Shown here one piece after another: positions 54,148-62,979 of a DNA stretch of 64,000 nt. The translations under genes and the position numbers were made by a program. This stretch comes from Bradyrhizobium sp. BR13661. GTDB lineage: Bacteria; Pseudomonadota; Alphaproteobacteria; Rhizobiales; Xanthobacteraceae. The notes below the pieces were generated by a model. It was not told the DNA's origin and ran no database searches. It saw only the letters and a list, made by a program, of their open reading frames with translations. Where the stretch lies: NCBI RefSeq assembly GCF_029892425.1, contig NZ_JARXWB010000004.1, positions 124,001-188,000 on the forward strand, read 5' to 3'. Every line of letters begins with the position of its first letter. Within the stretch, counting starts at the first letter, position 1.

Positions 54148-54672
54148 TCACATTTTCATTCCCGAATGGTCGGGCATCTTCTTCATCATCATGCCTCCGC
54201 CACCGCCGGGCGCCTGCGCGCCAACGCCCTGGACGTCGAGCGAGACGGCGACCTTGCCGGCCTTCTCGAACTCGAGGGTCACAGGCACCTTCTCGCCTTC
54301 CTTGAACGCGCCCTTCAGATCCTGAAGCATCAGATGATAGCCCCCGGGAGCGAGCTTCACGGTCTTGCCCGGCTCGATGACGAGCCCCTTCTCCAGCGGA
54401 CGCATCTTCATCACGCCATTGTCCATCGTCATTTCGTGGAGCTCAGCCTTGCCCGCGATCTCGGCGGACACGGCGACGAGCTTGTCGGGCGCAGTGCCCT
54501 TGTTCTCGATGGTCAGGAAGGCGCCGGCGACTTTGGCCCCACCAGGCGTTGCCCGGCTCCAGGCCTGCGAGATGACGAGATCGCCCGCCTTGACGTCGTC
54601 AGCGCGGACGGGAGCCGCGACGACGACGGCTGAGAGTGCCGCGAGCGCGAAGAGAGATGAGAGCTTGTTCAT
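54148..54672 (-). CDS. PCuAC (DUF461) copper chaperone
   Basis: A 174-residue exported protein. The copper-binding set is visible as His79, Met81/Met83, Met90, His113 and Met115 (LHEMTMDNGVMKM, YHLMLQDL), matching the H-M-x10-M-x~21-H-x-M pattern. The C-terminal tail MMMKKMPDHSGMKM is an extra Met/His-rich region. Known homologues deliver Cu(I) to cytochrome c oxidase. The start 54672 begins the signal peptide MNKLSSLFALAALSAVVVAA. Confidence 0.93.
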   Translation of the reverse strand: MNKLSSLFALAALSAVVVAAPVRADDVKAGDLVISQAWSRATPGGAKVAGAFLTIENKGTAPDKLVAVSAEIAGKAELHEMTMDNGVMKMRPLEKGLVIEPGKTVKLAPGGYHLMLQDLKGAFKEGEKVPVTLEFEKAGKVAVSLDVQGVGAQAPGGGGGMMMKKMPDHSGMKM

Positions 54673-54714
54673 GTCGATTGCCTTTCTTGTCGCCCTTGAT
54701 ATCTGTCCCATCAG

Positions 54715-57171
54715 TCAGAACGTGTACTTGCCGGCGAGAACGAAAGTTCGTCCCGGGAACGGATGGAACAGGAAATACTGTTCGTTGAAGAGATTATCGA
54801 TGCCGAAGTCGAACGCGAAATTCTTCGTCGCGTTGTAATGGATCTTCAAGTCCACAACGAAAAAGTTATCGAACGCGCCGTAGACGTGCGGGATGATATC
54901 CGAGTTGTCCAGCGTCGAATACTGTTTGCCGCTGTAGCGAGCCGCAACGGTATAGGCCCAGCTGTCGTTCGGCCGATAGGTAACGCCGACCTTGGCGCGC
55001 CAGTCGGGGACGAAAGGCACGCGTTTGCCGACGACGCTGGTCGGACCCTTCCAGTTCGGATCGGAAATGATCCTGGAGTCGACGTAGGTCACGCTGCCGA
55101 AGACCTGCAGTCCGCTGATGACCACATTGTCCTTGTCGGCCGACAATTCGACGCCCTGCATGCGGATCGCCGCGACGTTGCTGACGGCAGTCTGCACCGA
55201 TTGCGCCCCGCTTGCGTTCGTCACGGTGGTCGATTGTGAGATCAGCGCATTGTTGGTGCGCTCGCCGAACACTGTGAGCCGCAAACGCCCATCGGCCCAG
55301 CGCCGTTCGAGGTTGAGCTCGCCGGTGAAATCCTGTTCCGGTGACAGCAGCGGATTGGCGAGATACGTGATGCCGCCAACGCTGATGTTCTGGTAGAGCT
55401 CGGTCACCGTCGGATAGCGGTAGGCCTCCCCGAAATTCGCGGTGACGTTCCAGTCCTTATTCGGATCGAAAGATAGCGACGCTTTCGGCGAGAAATTGGT
55501 CGAGGACAGCCCCGGCTGCCACGTCGGCACCGCCGACGTGATGACACCGGCGCTGGTCGTCGTAGTGTTGAGGTTGAAGCCTTCGACCGCCTGCCAGCTT
55601 TCCAGCCGCCCGCCGAGCGTCAGCTTCACGATGGGCGTAATCTTCCAGGCGTCCTGTACCCAAAGAGCTTCGGTGCGCGTCTCACCGACGCCAGTCGAAT
55701 AGAGCTGGCCATTGCCGGTTGAAGGAGCGTTGAACCAGACCGTCGAGGCATAAACGGGGTTCTCGAGCCGGTAGCGGTCGCCGTGCACGCCAAAACTAAT
55801 CTCGTGCGGACCATCGATGCCGAACGGACGCCAGATGCCTTTGGCGTCAGCGTTCTGCCAATTGGTGCCGTCCATTCGCGTCACCTTGCCGTTCAGCGAA
55901 TAGCCAAGGCCCGGCGATGGCACGACCGTAAAGGGATTAACCAGGGTGTCCTGGAGATAGTTGTAGGTTGAGGCCGCGAGGTCGAAGTCGAACACGCCCT
56001 TGGTATCGCTCTTCAGCGAAACCGCGTTGCTCATGTGGAGCTGGTCCCAGGTGTACTTGCTGCTGGCAAAGCTGCTGATACCACCGAAGGTCGGCAAGCC
56101 CGTTGCTGCCGATCTGAGATAGGTTTGCGGATCGGAGGTCTGGTGATTATTCCAGATGCCGAGCGAGTACGTTGCCTGCACCAGCGGCGTGACGTCGTAG
56201 GCGAGCCGCAGATTGCCCGATGTCTGCTGTGAGTGCGCCAGCGCGCCGGTACCAACGACGTTGGCAACGCCGCCCGTCTTGTTGAGCGCGGCAAAACCTC
56301 CTGTCGTGCCAGTCGGGAACGTCGCATTAGTCGTGTAGGCCAGCGGCTGCTGATAGCTGTCGAGATAGTTGGCGCTGACGAGCCAGGACAGCTGACCATC
56401 GCGATTGCCCGCGGCAGCGCTGGTCTGACTGGTCACATAAGTGTCCTTGGTGCCGTATTGATTCCATGGCATCACCGAGACGGTTTCCTTGGCCACCGCA
56501 AACGGCTTGTCCGGCATCTTGGACGTGATCAGCAGAACGCCGCCAATGGAATTGCCGGGATAGGCGGCCGCAAACGGACCGTTGAGGAAATCGATCCGCC
56601 CGATCGCCTCGGGAGAGATCAGGTTCCATTTTGGCGAGGCGCCGGAATTGTTGTTGCCGATCAAGGCCGAGATCAGCAAGTCGTCGTAATAGATCAGCGT
56701 GCGCGCACTCGAGTTCAGGCCCCAGCTTCGCGTCGCGAGTACCGCCTGGTTGTCGCCGTCATTGCGCTTCCGCACGAACAGGCTCGGCATGTATTTGACG
56801 GCGTCTTCGGGGTCCTTGAGGTTGATGGTCTCGTCGACCTCCTTGGCCGTGATGCTGAAGGATCGCTGCGGAAGCTGATAGCGCGCCACAGCGGCCGGCT
56901 GATCCAGCGACGCGCGAGCGCCGCCCTGTCCCTGCTCATTGGTTGCGGCGACCGAGACCGACCTTTGGATCGGTTTAGCCGAATTTCTACTGGCACCCGC
57001 GGTTTGAACCGCCGGCTTGCGCGGCTTGGGTTTCACCGTCGCAGGCGCATCGACGGTCACCGCTGGCAGCTCTCTTGAGGTGCTCTGGGCGAACACACCG
57101 CTCGACGAGGCAAGCAGCGCGGCCTGAACGGCAACGATGCTCACGCCGCAGCGGGCATGACGAGGTAACAT
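54715..57171 (-). CDS. TonB-dependent outer-membrane receptor in a copper operon
   Basis: An 818-residue receptor. After the signal peptide a TonB-box-like stretch ELPAVTVDA is followed by a ~70-residue basic/proline-rich linker, a plug domain (residues ~120-260) and a 22-strand barrel ending in LAGKYTF. ATG 57171 fits the signal peptide (MLPRHARCGVSIVAVQAALL); 57216 is an in-frame alternative. Context with CopCD, YcnI, PCuAC and DUF2946 suggests a copper or copper-chelate substrate, like OprC/NosA, but the ligand residues were not identified. Confidence 0.9.
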   Translation of the reverse strand: MLPRHARCGVSIVAVQAALLASSSGVFAQSTSRELPAVTVDAPATVKPKPRKPAVQTAGASRNSAKPIQRSVSVAATNEQGQGGARASLDQPAAVARYQLPQRSFSITAKEVDETINLKDPEDAVKYMPSLFVRKRNDGDNQAVLATRSWGLNSSARTLIYYDDLLISALIGNNNSGASPKWNLISPEAIGRIDFLNGPFAAAYPGNSIGGVLLITSKMPDKPFAVAKETVSVMPWNQYGTKDTYVTSQTSAAAGNRDGQLSWLVSANYLDSYQQPLAYTTNATFPTGTTGGFAALNKTGGVANVVGTGALAHSQQTSGNLRLAYDVTPLVQATYSLGIWNNHQTSDPQTYLRSAATGLPTFGGISSFASSKYTWDQLHMSNAVSLKSDTKGVFDFDLAASTYNYLQDTLVNPFTVVPSPGLGYSLNGKVTRMDGTNWQNADAKGIWRPFGIDGPHEISFGVHGDRYRLENPVYASTVWFNAPSTGNGQLYSTGVGETRTEALWVQDAWKITPIVKLTLGGRLESWQAVEGFNLNTTTTSAGVITSAVPTWQPGLSSTNFSPKASLSFDPNKDWNVTANFGEAYRYPTVTELYQNISVGGITYLANPLLSPEQDFTGELNLERRWADGRLRLTVFGERTNNALISQSTTVTNASGAQSVQTAVSNVAAIRMQGVELSADKDNVVISGLQVFGSVTYVDSRIISDPNWKGPTSVVGKRVPFVPDWRAKVGVTYRPNDSWAYTVAARYSGKQYSTLDNSDIIPHVYGAFDNFFVVDLKIHYNATKNFAFDFGIDNLFNEQYFLFHPFPGRTFVLAGKYTF

Positions 57172-57256
57172 TGGGAATTCCTGACGCCGGCTTTCGCTCC
57201 GGCCAATCGACAACATCGACCGCCAACGGATGAACCGCAGTGGTCACGAAGGGTTG

Positions 57257-57643
57257 TCAGGAAAAGTGGGGAGGTCCCCGCGCTTGAGCGCTTGAGCCCC
57301 CATGGGCGGCGAGAAGGAATGCTTCTGTCTCATGCCACACCACGCGCGCGGCATGACGGAAGGGCACGGCGAGCGCCGCGTGCGGCGGCGATTCGGGGGA
57401 GGCGCTCGCCTGCGCGAGACAACACAGCGCGCAGGCCCCGGAATGCGCGGTCGGCGAGCCAGTTTGGTCGCTCGGAGTACCCTGCTCACTGACACCATGG
57501 CAGATGACGCCGGCACCAAGCGGATAGGAAACGGCCTGGCCAGCCGCCCAACAGGCGGCAATCGGCGCCAGCACCTGCATCACCAGCGCGAGCAGGACTA
57601 CGGGTAAGAATTTTTGCAGCCGTGCGCGCATCCGCCGAACCAT
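57257..57643 (-). CDS. DUF2946-like small protein, first gene of the copper operon
   Basis: A 128-residue protein. A hydrophobic N-terminal segment (FLPVVLLALVMQVLAPIAA) is followed by a cysteine/histidine-rich loop (VICHGVSEQ, HSGACALCCLAQA) and a C-terminal proline-rich stretch. This pattern resembles DUF2946 proteins, which occur next to copper TonB receptors. It may bind or sense Cu(I), an inference from the cysteines. An ATG four codons in (57631) is a possible start. Confidence 0.72.
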   Translation of the reverse strand: MVRRMRARLQKFLPVVLLALVMQVLAPIAACWAAGQAVSYPLGAGVICHGVSEQGTPSDQTGSPTAHSGACALCCLAQASASPESPPHAALAVPFRHAARVVWHETEAFLLAAHGGSSAQARGPPHFS

Positions 57644-58111
57644 TCGTTCGCCTGCTAACTAAACACCACGCCCGCCGCGAGTCGAGATCACATCGGCCGC
57701 CTTGTTGGGGGCGCGCAAATTTCTCGAATAATGTGATCGGCGGCCCCTCGTCGAAGGCTGACCTCCAGCATTTGAGGCAGTCCGGCCCCTCACCCATCCA
57801 CAGATTTCTTATATTTGTCATATGCTTATAGGGTTATGAGCCCGATCATTTCGTTAACTGCTCGAATTTTGAACAATCGTTGCCGAAAATGATGACAAGT
57901 GAGAAAAGTTGATCTAGCATCCCTCTTGCTCAGGCTGGCCGCGAGGTCGAAGTCTGGTGGTCCAAGTCTCGGGAGGAGCCCCTGGCGCGCAAAACGCAGC
58001 GTCGCCCCGCCAATCAAGATCAAATCTTAGAATCGGGGATAATAGGGTCGACACAATTTTTGAGCGGGGCTACGGCCCCGCTCTTTTTTTGTCTGCACGG
58101 CTGATACGCCG
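57644..58111. other. 468-bp intergenic region with possible small RNA
   Basis: Divergent gap between the copper operon and the globin gene. It holds the inverted pair GATCACAT (57686-57693) and ATGTGATC (57731-57738), AT-rich promoter-like DNA around 57800-57835, and a strong rightward terminator at 58062-58090 with no annotated rightward gene before it. A GTG-initiated frame of 43 codons (57899-58030) is possible but has a poor ribosome-binding site. A small RNA or a leader regulating the globin is the best guess. Confidence 0.35.
58062..58090 (+). terminator. Strong rho-independent terminator without an upstream gene
   Basis: GAGCGGGGC pairs perfectly with GCCCCGCTC around the loop TACG and is followed by T7. 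It ends 21 bases before the globin start. Since no rightward protein gene precedes it, it must end an untranslated transcript, or act as an attenuator in the globin leader. Confidence 0.88.
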
Positions 58112-58516
58112 ATGAATTTTCCTCCCAATCCGATCGAACAAAGTTTTGAGCTCGCGGCCTCGCGCTGCGCAGATTTGACGCCCCTCGTCTATCAACGGCT
58201 GTTCGATGAGCATCCTGAAGCGCGAGCGATGTTCCGCACACAAGGCAGCGAGTTCGTGATGGGATCGATGCTCGCGCTGACGATCGAGGCGATTCTCGAC
58301 TTCGCCGGCGAGCGTAGCGGACATTTCCGGCTGATCGCCTGCGAAGTGGTCTCACACGACGCCTACGGGACGCCACGCGAGCTGTTCATCGGCTTCTTCG
58401 CCGTGATCAGGGATACGCTGCGCGATCAGCTCGGCGATGAATGGTCGGACGAGATGATGCAGGCGTGGGACGCGCTGCTCGTCGAGATCGACGCCTTCGC
58501 TGGCATCGCAGCGTAG
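58112..58516 (+). CDS. Single-domain globin
   Basis: A 134-residue protein with the bacterial globin pattern. The proximal His is His82 in VVSHDAYGTP, and the segment DEWSDEMMQAWDALLVEID matches the H-helix region seen in haemoglobin-type globins. Distal positions fall in FRTQGSEFVMGSMLA. It probably binds haem and O2 or NO. An internal termination hairpin lies just upstream, so expression could depend on read-through. Confidence 0.82.
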   Translation: MNFPPNPIEQSFELAASRCADLTPLVYQRLFDEHPEARAMFRTQGSEFVMGSMLALTIEAILDFAGERSGHFRLIACEVVSHDAYGTPRELFIGFFAVIRDTLRDQLGDEWSDEMMQAWDALLVEIDAFAGIAA

Positions 58517-58644
58517 CGCGCTTTGCGCTGCACCAACGCTCGCGTTGCAGATTGGGTAGCGTGAAGTCTTCGATTGTGAGACACTTTGCGAGATCGGTAG
58601 CGCAACCAATGACGCGCCGACGACAAAATATATGGGAGCGAGCG

Positions 58645-59667
58645 ATGTCCGGGACGAAAGATTTCTCGACGACGAGGCGCGATCTTCTTCAGGCGGCTGC
58701 GACCGCCGGCGCCGCGACTGCCATCCTCGGCAGCATGGGCATAAACCCAGTGCTGGCGGCCGAAATGGGACGCAGCGAGAAGCCGCTGAAGGCGGCATTC
58801 TCCAACGCGGGCCTTCAGGCCACCTGGTGCGCGCAGGGCAAGCAGGCCGCTGAGTTCTGGGGCAAGCTGTTCAATGTCGAAGTGACCTGGTTCGACGGCC
58901 AGCTCGATGCCGTGAAGCAGCGCGCGGCGATCGACAACATGGCCTCGCAGAAATGGGACTTCGTTGCCATCCAGGCCTTCGGCATCGGCACCCTCACCCA
59001 GCCCGTGCAGAAGATGATCGACGCCGGCACGCCCGTCATCGATATGGACACGCTTATTGCTCCTCTTGATCAAATTAACGTCCACTCCTTCCTCGCCCCC
59101 GACAACGAGTTCATGGGCGCATCGGTGACGCAGGCGCTGTGCAACGCGATGGGCGGCAAGGGCAAGATCATCATGACGCAAGGCGCGCTCGGCCACACCG
59201 GCGCACAGGGCCGCGCCAAAGGCTTCAACAACGTCGTGAAGCAATTCCCTGGCATCGAGGTGCTCGATACCCAGCCGGCTGACTGGGACGTCTCCAAGAC
59301 CGCGCGGCTCTGGGAAACCTATCTGACCAAATATCCGCAGATCGACGCGGCGTTCTTCCACAATGACGATATGGCGCTTGCGGCCGCTAACATCATGAAG
59401 GCGCATAACCGCACCAACATCCTGATCGGCGGTGTGGATGCGATGCCGCCGGCGATCCAGGCGGTGAGCGAGGGCCGCATGTACGCGACCGTCCGCAATC
59501 CGTCCTGCCGCATCCATGGCGGCGCGATCATCGCGGGCGTTGCGGCTGTCGCCGGTGGCGAGAAGAGCGGCCAGGGCATTCCCAAGAACGTCGTCACCGA
59601 CGGTCCGGTTGTGACCAAGGCCAATGCGGCGGGCATGCAGTGGATGCAGGATCACTTCCTGATCTGA
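58645..59667 (+). CDS. Sugar ABC transporter substrate-binding protein (RbsB type), Tat-exported
   Basis: A 340-residue periplasmic binding protein. It starts MSGTKDFSTTRRDLLQAAA, a twin-arginine signal, and continues with a two-lobe type I fold (FSNAGLQATWCAQGKQAAEF, PVIDMDTLIAPLD, FFHNDDMALAAANIM). GGGAG lies 6 bases before ATG 58645; an in-frame upstream start at 58441 would overlap the globin. Tat export suggests the protein folds before export. The cargo sugar is unknown. Confidence 0.92.
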   Translation: MSGTKDFSTTRRDLLQAAATAGAATAILGSMGINPVLAAEMGRSEKPLKAAFSNAGLQATWCAQGKQAAEFWGKLFNVEVTWFDGQLDAVKQRAAIDNMASQKWDFVAIQAFGIGTLTQPVQKMIDAGTPVIDMDTLIAPLDQINVHSFLAPDNEFMGASVTQALCNAMGGKGKIIMTQGALGHTGAQGRAKGFNNVVKQFPGIEVLDTQPADWDVSKTARLWETYLTKYPQIDAAFFHNDDMALAAANIMKAHNRTNILIGGVDAMPPAIQAVSEGRMYATVRNPSCRIHGGAIIAGVAAVAGGEKSGQGIPKNVVTDGPVVTKANAAGMQWMQDHFLI

Positions 59668-59690
59668 AATCCTCCAAGACCTGAACTTGC

Positions 59691-61193
59691 ATGCCTGAGG
59701 GTCGTCTGCCCATCCTGGAACTCCAGGGCATCACGAAGAGCTTCGGCGGCGTCGAAGCGCTTCGTGGTGTCGACTTCGCGCTCCTCCCCGGCGAGATCCA
59801 CGGTCTCGTCGGCGAGAACGGCGCCGGAAAAAGCACGCTGATGAAGATCATCGCCGGCGTGCACACCGAGTTCTCCGGCCGCTTCCTGATCGACGGTCAG
59901 GAGACTCACTTCCGCTCGGCGCGCGATGCGCATGCCGCCGGGATCGCCATGGTGCATCAGGAGCTCAGCGTCGCGCCGGACTTGACGGTTGCGGAGAACG
60001 TCTTCCTCGGCAACCAGCCGACCAACGCCCTCGGCCTCGTGCAATGGCGGCGCATGGCGCGCGAGGCGGGCGAGCAGCTTGCGCGCTTCGGCATCGACGT
60101 CGATCCGATGTCGAGGCTCGGCGATCTGCCGATCGGGCTGCAGCAGCTGATCGAGATCGCCCGCGTGCTGTTCTCGGGCGCGCGGATCGTCATCCTGGAC
60201 GAGCCGACCTCCGCCCTCTCCCCGCCCGAGGTGGAGCGGCTGTTCACGACGCTGCGGCGACTGCGCGAGCAAGGCACCGCGATCGTCTTCATCTCGCATT
60301 TCATCGAGGACATTCTTCGCGTGTCCGACACCGTCACCGTCTTCCGCAACGGGCGGAAGGTCGCCGAGACCGCGAGCACCGCCACCACCAAGGGCGCGCT
60401 GATCGAGGCCATGATCGGCCGCGGCGGCGAGGCGCTGGAGCACAGCTATAGCGACGACCTGATGCTGCCGCGGCCGAGCGACAGCTCGGTGGTGCTGAAG
60501 GTCGACCAGCTATCGCTGGCACGCAGCCTCAAGGATGTCTCCTTCGAGGCCCGCGCCGGCGAGGTGCTGGGCATCTACGGTTTCATGGGCTGCGGCCAGC
60601 AGGAGCTGTCGCGTATCCTGTTCGGCAAGCTGAAGCCGGACGCCGGCACGCTGATGGTCGAGGGTACGCCAAAGACCTTCGCCAGCACGGCGGCGGCGCG
60701 GCGTGCGGGCGTGGCGCTGGTGCCGGAGAGCCGGCGCGCCATGCTGTTTCACCAGGAGCCGGTCTACAAGAACATCTCGATCAGCATTCTGGACCGCATC
60801 TCCTCGCTGCTGCTCAAGCCGGCGCAGGAGCGCGACATCGCCCAGCGCCAGGTCGCGCAGTTGCAGATCAGGCCGCCGGTCGTCGGCCTCGACCTCGGCA
60901 TGCTCTCCGGCGGCAACCAGCAGAAGGTGGCGCTGGCGAAATGGCTGACCTACCCGCCCAAGCTGCTGGTGCTGTGCGAGCCCACGCGCGGCATGGATGT
61001 CGGCGCCAAGAACGACGTCATCAACATCGTCCGCGACCTCCGCGCCAAGGGGCTCGCGATCATCGTGCTGTCGACCGAGCCGGAAACGGTGCTGTCGCTG
61101 GCCGACCGTATCCTCGTGCTCAAGCGCGGCGCTGTGGTGCGGGAATTCAAGAACGAGCCGGTCAGCAAGGACCGCCTGCTGGAAGCGGCGTGA
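59691..61193 (+). CDS. Sugar ABC transporter ATP-binding protein, two ATPase domains (RbsA type)
   Basis: A 500-residue protein with tandem ATPase domains. Domain 1 has a complete Walker A (GENGAGKST) and Walker B (IVILDEPTSAL). Domain 2 has the degenerate Walker A GFMGCGQQE usual for this family, with signature LSGGNQQKVALAKWL. It lies 23 bases after the binding protein and 12 bases before the permease. It drives the importer encoded by these three genes. Confidence 0.94.
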   Translation: MPEGRLPILELQGITKSFGGVEALRGVDFALLPGEIHGLVGENGAGKSTLMKIIAGVHTEFSGRFLIDGQETHFRSARDAHAAGIAMVHQELSVAPDLTVAENVFLGNQPTNALGLVQWRRMAREAGEQLARFGIDVDPMSRLGDLPIGLQQLIEIARVLFSGARIVILDEPTSALSPPEVERLFTTLRRLREQGTAIVFISHFIEDILRVSDTVTVFRNGRKVAETASTATTKGALIEAMIGRGGEALEHSYSDDLMLPRPSDSSVVLKVDQLSLARSLKDVSFEARAGEVLGIYGFMGCGQQELSRILFGKLKPDAGTLMVEGTPKTFASTAAARRAGVALVPESRRAMLFHQEPVYKNISISILDRISSLLLKPAQERDIAQRQVAQLQIRPPVVGLDLGMLSGGNQQKVALAKWLTYPPKLLVLCEPTRGMDVGAKNDVINIVRDLRAKGLAIIVLSTEPETVLSLADRILVLKRGAVVREFKNEPVSKDRLLEAA

Positions 61194-61205
61194 CGGAGAA
61201 GCACC

Positions 61206-62234
61206 ATGGCGAGCAGTGAGACGGCATCAGCGGCGGGCCAGCGGCCACGGGGCCTTGCGCCTTTCCTGCGCTCGCAGATGCGCAATATCGCGCCGTTCCT
61301 GACGCTGATCTTCCTGTCCGGCTTCTTCGCCTTTGCGAGCCCCTCCTTTGCGACCATCGACAATCTCGGCAACATCCTGACGCAGGTGTCGGTGACGGGT
61401 ATCATCGCGGTCGGCCTCACCTTCGTGATCCTCTGCGCCGAGATCGACCTCTCGATCGCCAGCATCGCCAACGTCACCGGCATCGCGGTCGCCTTCTTCA
61501 CGGTCCAGGAATCCTACGTCAACATCGCCAATCTGCCACTGCCCGGCGCAGCCGCGATCCTGCTCGCCATCGCGCTCTGCGCGCTGCTCGGCGTCGTCAA
61601 TACACTCGGGCTGACCGTGATCGGCATCCCCTCCTTCATCATGACGTTGGCGATGATGCAGATCGCGGCCGGCATCTCTGCGATGCTGGTGCGCGGGCAA
61701 ATCGCCTACAAGGTGCCGGGCCTGATCACGACGCTCGGCTCGGGCTCGGTCGGCGGCATTCCGTGGATCGTGATCGTCGCCGCCATCATGCTGCTCGCCG
61801 GGCATCTGGTGCTGACCTACACGCGCTTCGGCCGCTACGTCTACATGGTCGGCGGCAACCGCGAGGCGGCCGAATATGCCGGCCTCAACGTCAAGCTGAT
61901 CCTCGGCGCTGTCATGGTGATCTCCGCGGTGTGCTCCGGCATCGGCGGCATGCTGGGAGTCGCCCATTTCGGCAGCGCGCAGCAGAACGAGTTCGACACC
62001 TATTTGCTCGACTCCATCGCCGCCGTCGTGGTCGGCGGCACCAGCCTGTTTGGGGGCCGCGGCGGCATCGGCAACACCATCGTCGGGCTTTTCGTGCTCG
62101 GCGTCCTCAACAACGGTCTCGACCACGTCAACATCGACAGCTTCCTGAAGATCCTGATCCGCGGCCTGATCCTGCTGGCGGCGCTGGTCATCAACGTCTA
62201 TGCGCAGCGGCTGAGGGAAAAAACTGCGGAGTAG
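61206..62234 (+). CDS. Sugar ABC transporter permease (RbsC/XylH type)
   Basis: A 342-residue protein with about ten membrane helices and the motifs GLTFVILCAEIDLSI and GGNREAAEYAGLNV typical of the ribose/xylose group. A conserved C-terminal SLFGGRGGIGNTIVG loop is present. The N-terminal ~20 residues are hydrophilic. It forms a homodimeric channel with the double ATPase. Confidence 0.93.
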   Translation: MASSETASAAGQRPRGLAPFLRSQMRNIAPFLTLIFLSGFFAFASPSFATIDNLGNILTQVSVTGIIAVGLTFVILCAEIDLSIASIANVTGIAVAFFTVQESYVNIANLPLPGAAAILLAIALCALLGVVNTLGLTVIGIPSFIMTLAMMQIAAGISAMLVRGQIAYKVPGLITTLGSGSVGGIPWIVIVAAIMLLAGHLVLTYTRFGRYVYMVGGNREAAEYAGLNVKLILGAVMVISAVCSGIGGMLGVAHFGSAQQNEFDTYLLDSIAAVVVGGTSLFGGRGGIGNTIVGLFVLGVLNNGLDHVNIDSFLKILIRGLILLAALVINVYAQRLREKTAE

Positions 62235-62511
62235 CCGAAGCTCGAAACAAGACCGCGAAAACAACCCCATGCACAGTAGCTGGGGCCAACGAAATCAATG
62301 ACTTGCCGACAAGGTTGCGAAATTGCGGATTTTACGAAGTGCATTTGACTCGTCGGGCAAAACAGGCGTAGGATGTCATCATCGCGAAGTGCCGTCCGCG
62401 GGATTCCCCGATCATCCGTTCGGCGCGCAACACCAGCATCGCAAGCCACGCAACCGGCCGCAGCCAGCCTATGGCGAGGGCGGGCCAGGTCTTTCAGTCC
62501 AAGGTCATGCA
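62235..62511. other. 277-bp gap before the cupin gene
   Basis: No clear coding frame. It includes an AT-richer stretch (62290-62370) with the words TTGACTCGTCGGGC, a theme I recall as frequent in Bradyrhizobium intergenic DNA, though this cannot be tested here. It probably contains the promoter of the cupin gene. Confidence 0.3.
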
Positions 62512-62865
62512 ATGAACGTACCTGCAAATCTCGCCGAGAAGCTAGCCACTTTCACCGAGCGTTTCTCGCCTCGTACCGTCGCTGTCTACAACGACAACGA
62601 CATCATGGTGGCCAAGCTCGAGGGGCCATATCACTGGCACAAGCATGACGATACGGACGACTTTTTTCTCGTGCTCAGGGGTACGCTCGACATCGAGCTG
62701 CGGGATCGGACGGTCAGGCTCAACCCCGGCGAGGTTTTTGTCGTACCCAAGGGAATAGAGCACCGGCCCGTGGCGCATGGCGAAGTGCACATCCTGCTGA
62801 TCGAACCCACGGGCACGCCGAACTCGGGTGACAAAGCGACCGCTGCGCCTCGTATCCTCGCCTGA
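62512..62865 (+). CDS. Small cupin-domain protein
   Basis: A 117-residue single-domain cupin. Motif 1 is PYHWHKHDDTDDFFLVLRG with two to three histidines for metal binding, and motif 2 is VVPKGIEHRPVAHGEVHILL. ATG 62512 gives the family-typical start (MNVPANLAEKLATFTERF). Such proteins may be mannose-6-phosphate isomerase-like or oxygenase-like; the sequence does not decide. It follows the sugar importer by 277 bp and could still belong to its metabolism. Confidence 0.85.
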   Translation: MNVPANLAEKLATFTERFSPRTVAVYNDNDIMVAKLEGPYHWHKHDDTDDFFLVLRGTLDIELRDRTVRLNPGEVFVVPKGIEHRPVAHGEVHILLIEPTGTPNSGDKATAAPRILA

Positions 62866-62979
62866 CCGGAAACTCCTGATCCGCAGCCGGATCCTGCCGG
62901 CGGCCCGGGTTCGCGATGCAGCCCGCGGTTCGTCTCCCACTCCTCGACTGTCTGCCGAACCTCAGAACGAGGCCCTGTC

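Noticed and set aside
57826..58023. A 65-codon leftward frame in the copper-globin gap
   Set aside because: No ribosome-binding site, no family resemblance, and it opposes the likely small RNA; composition is as expected by chance.
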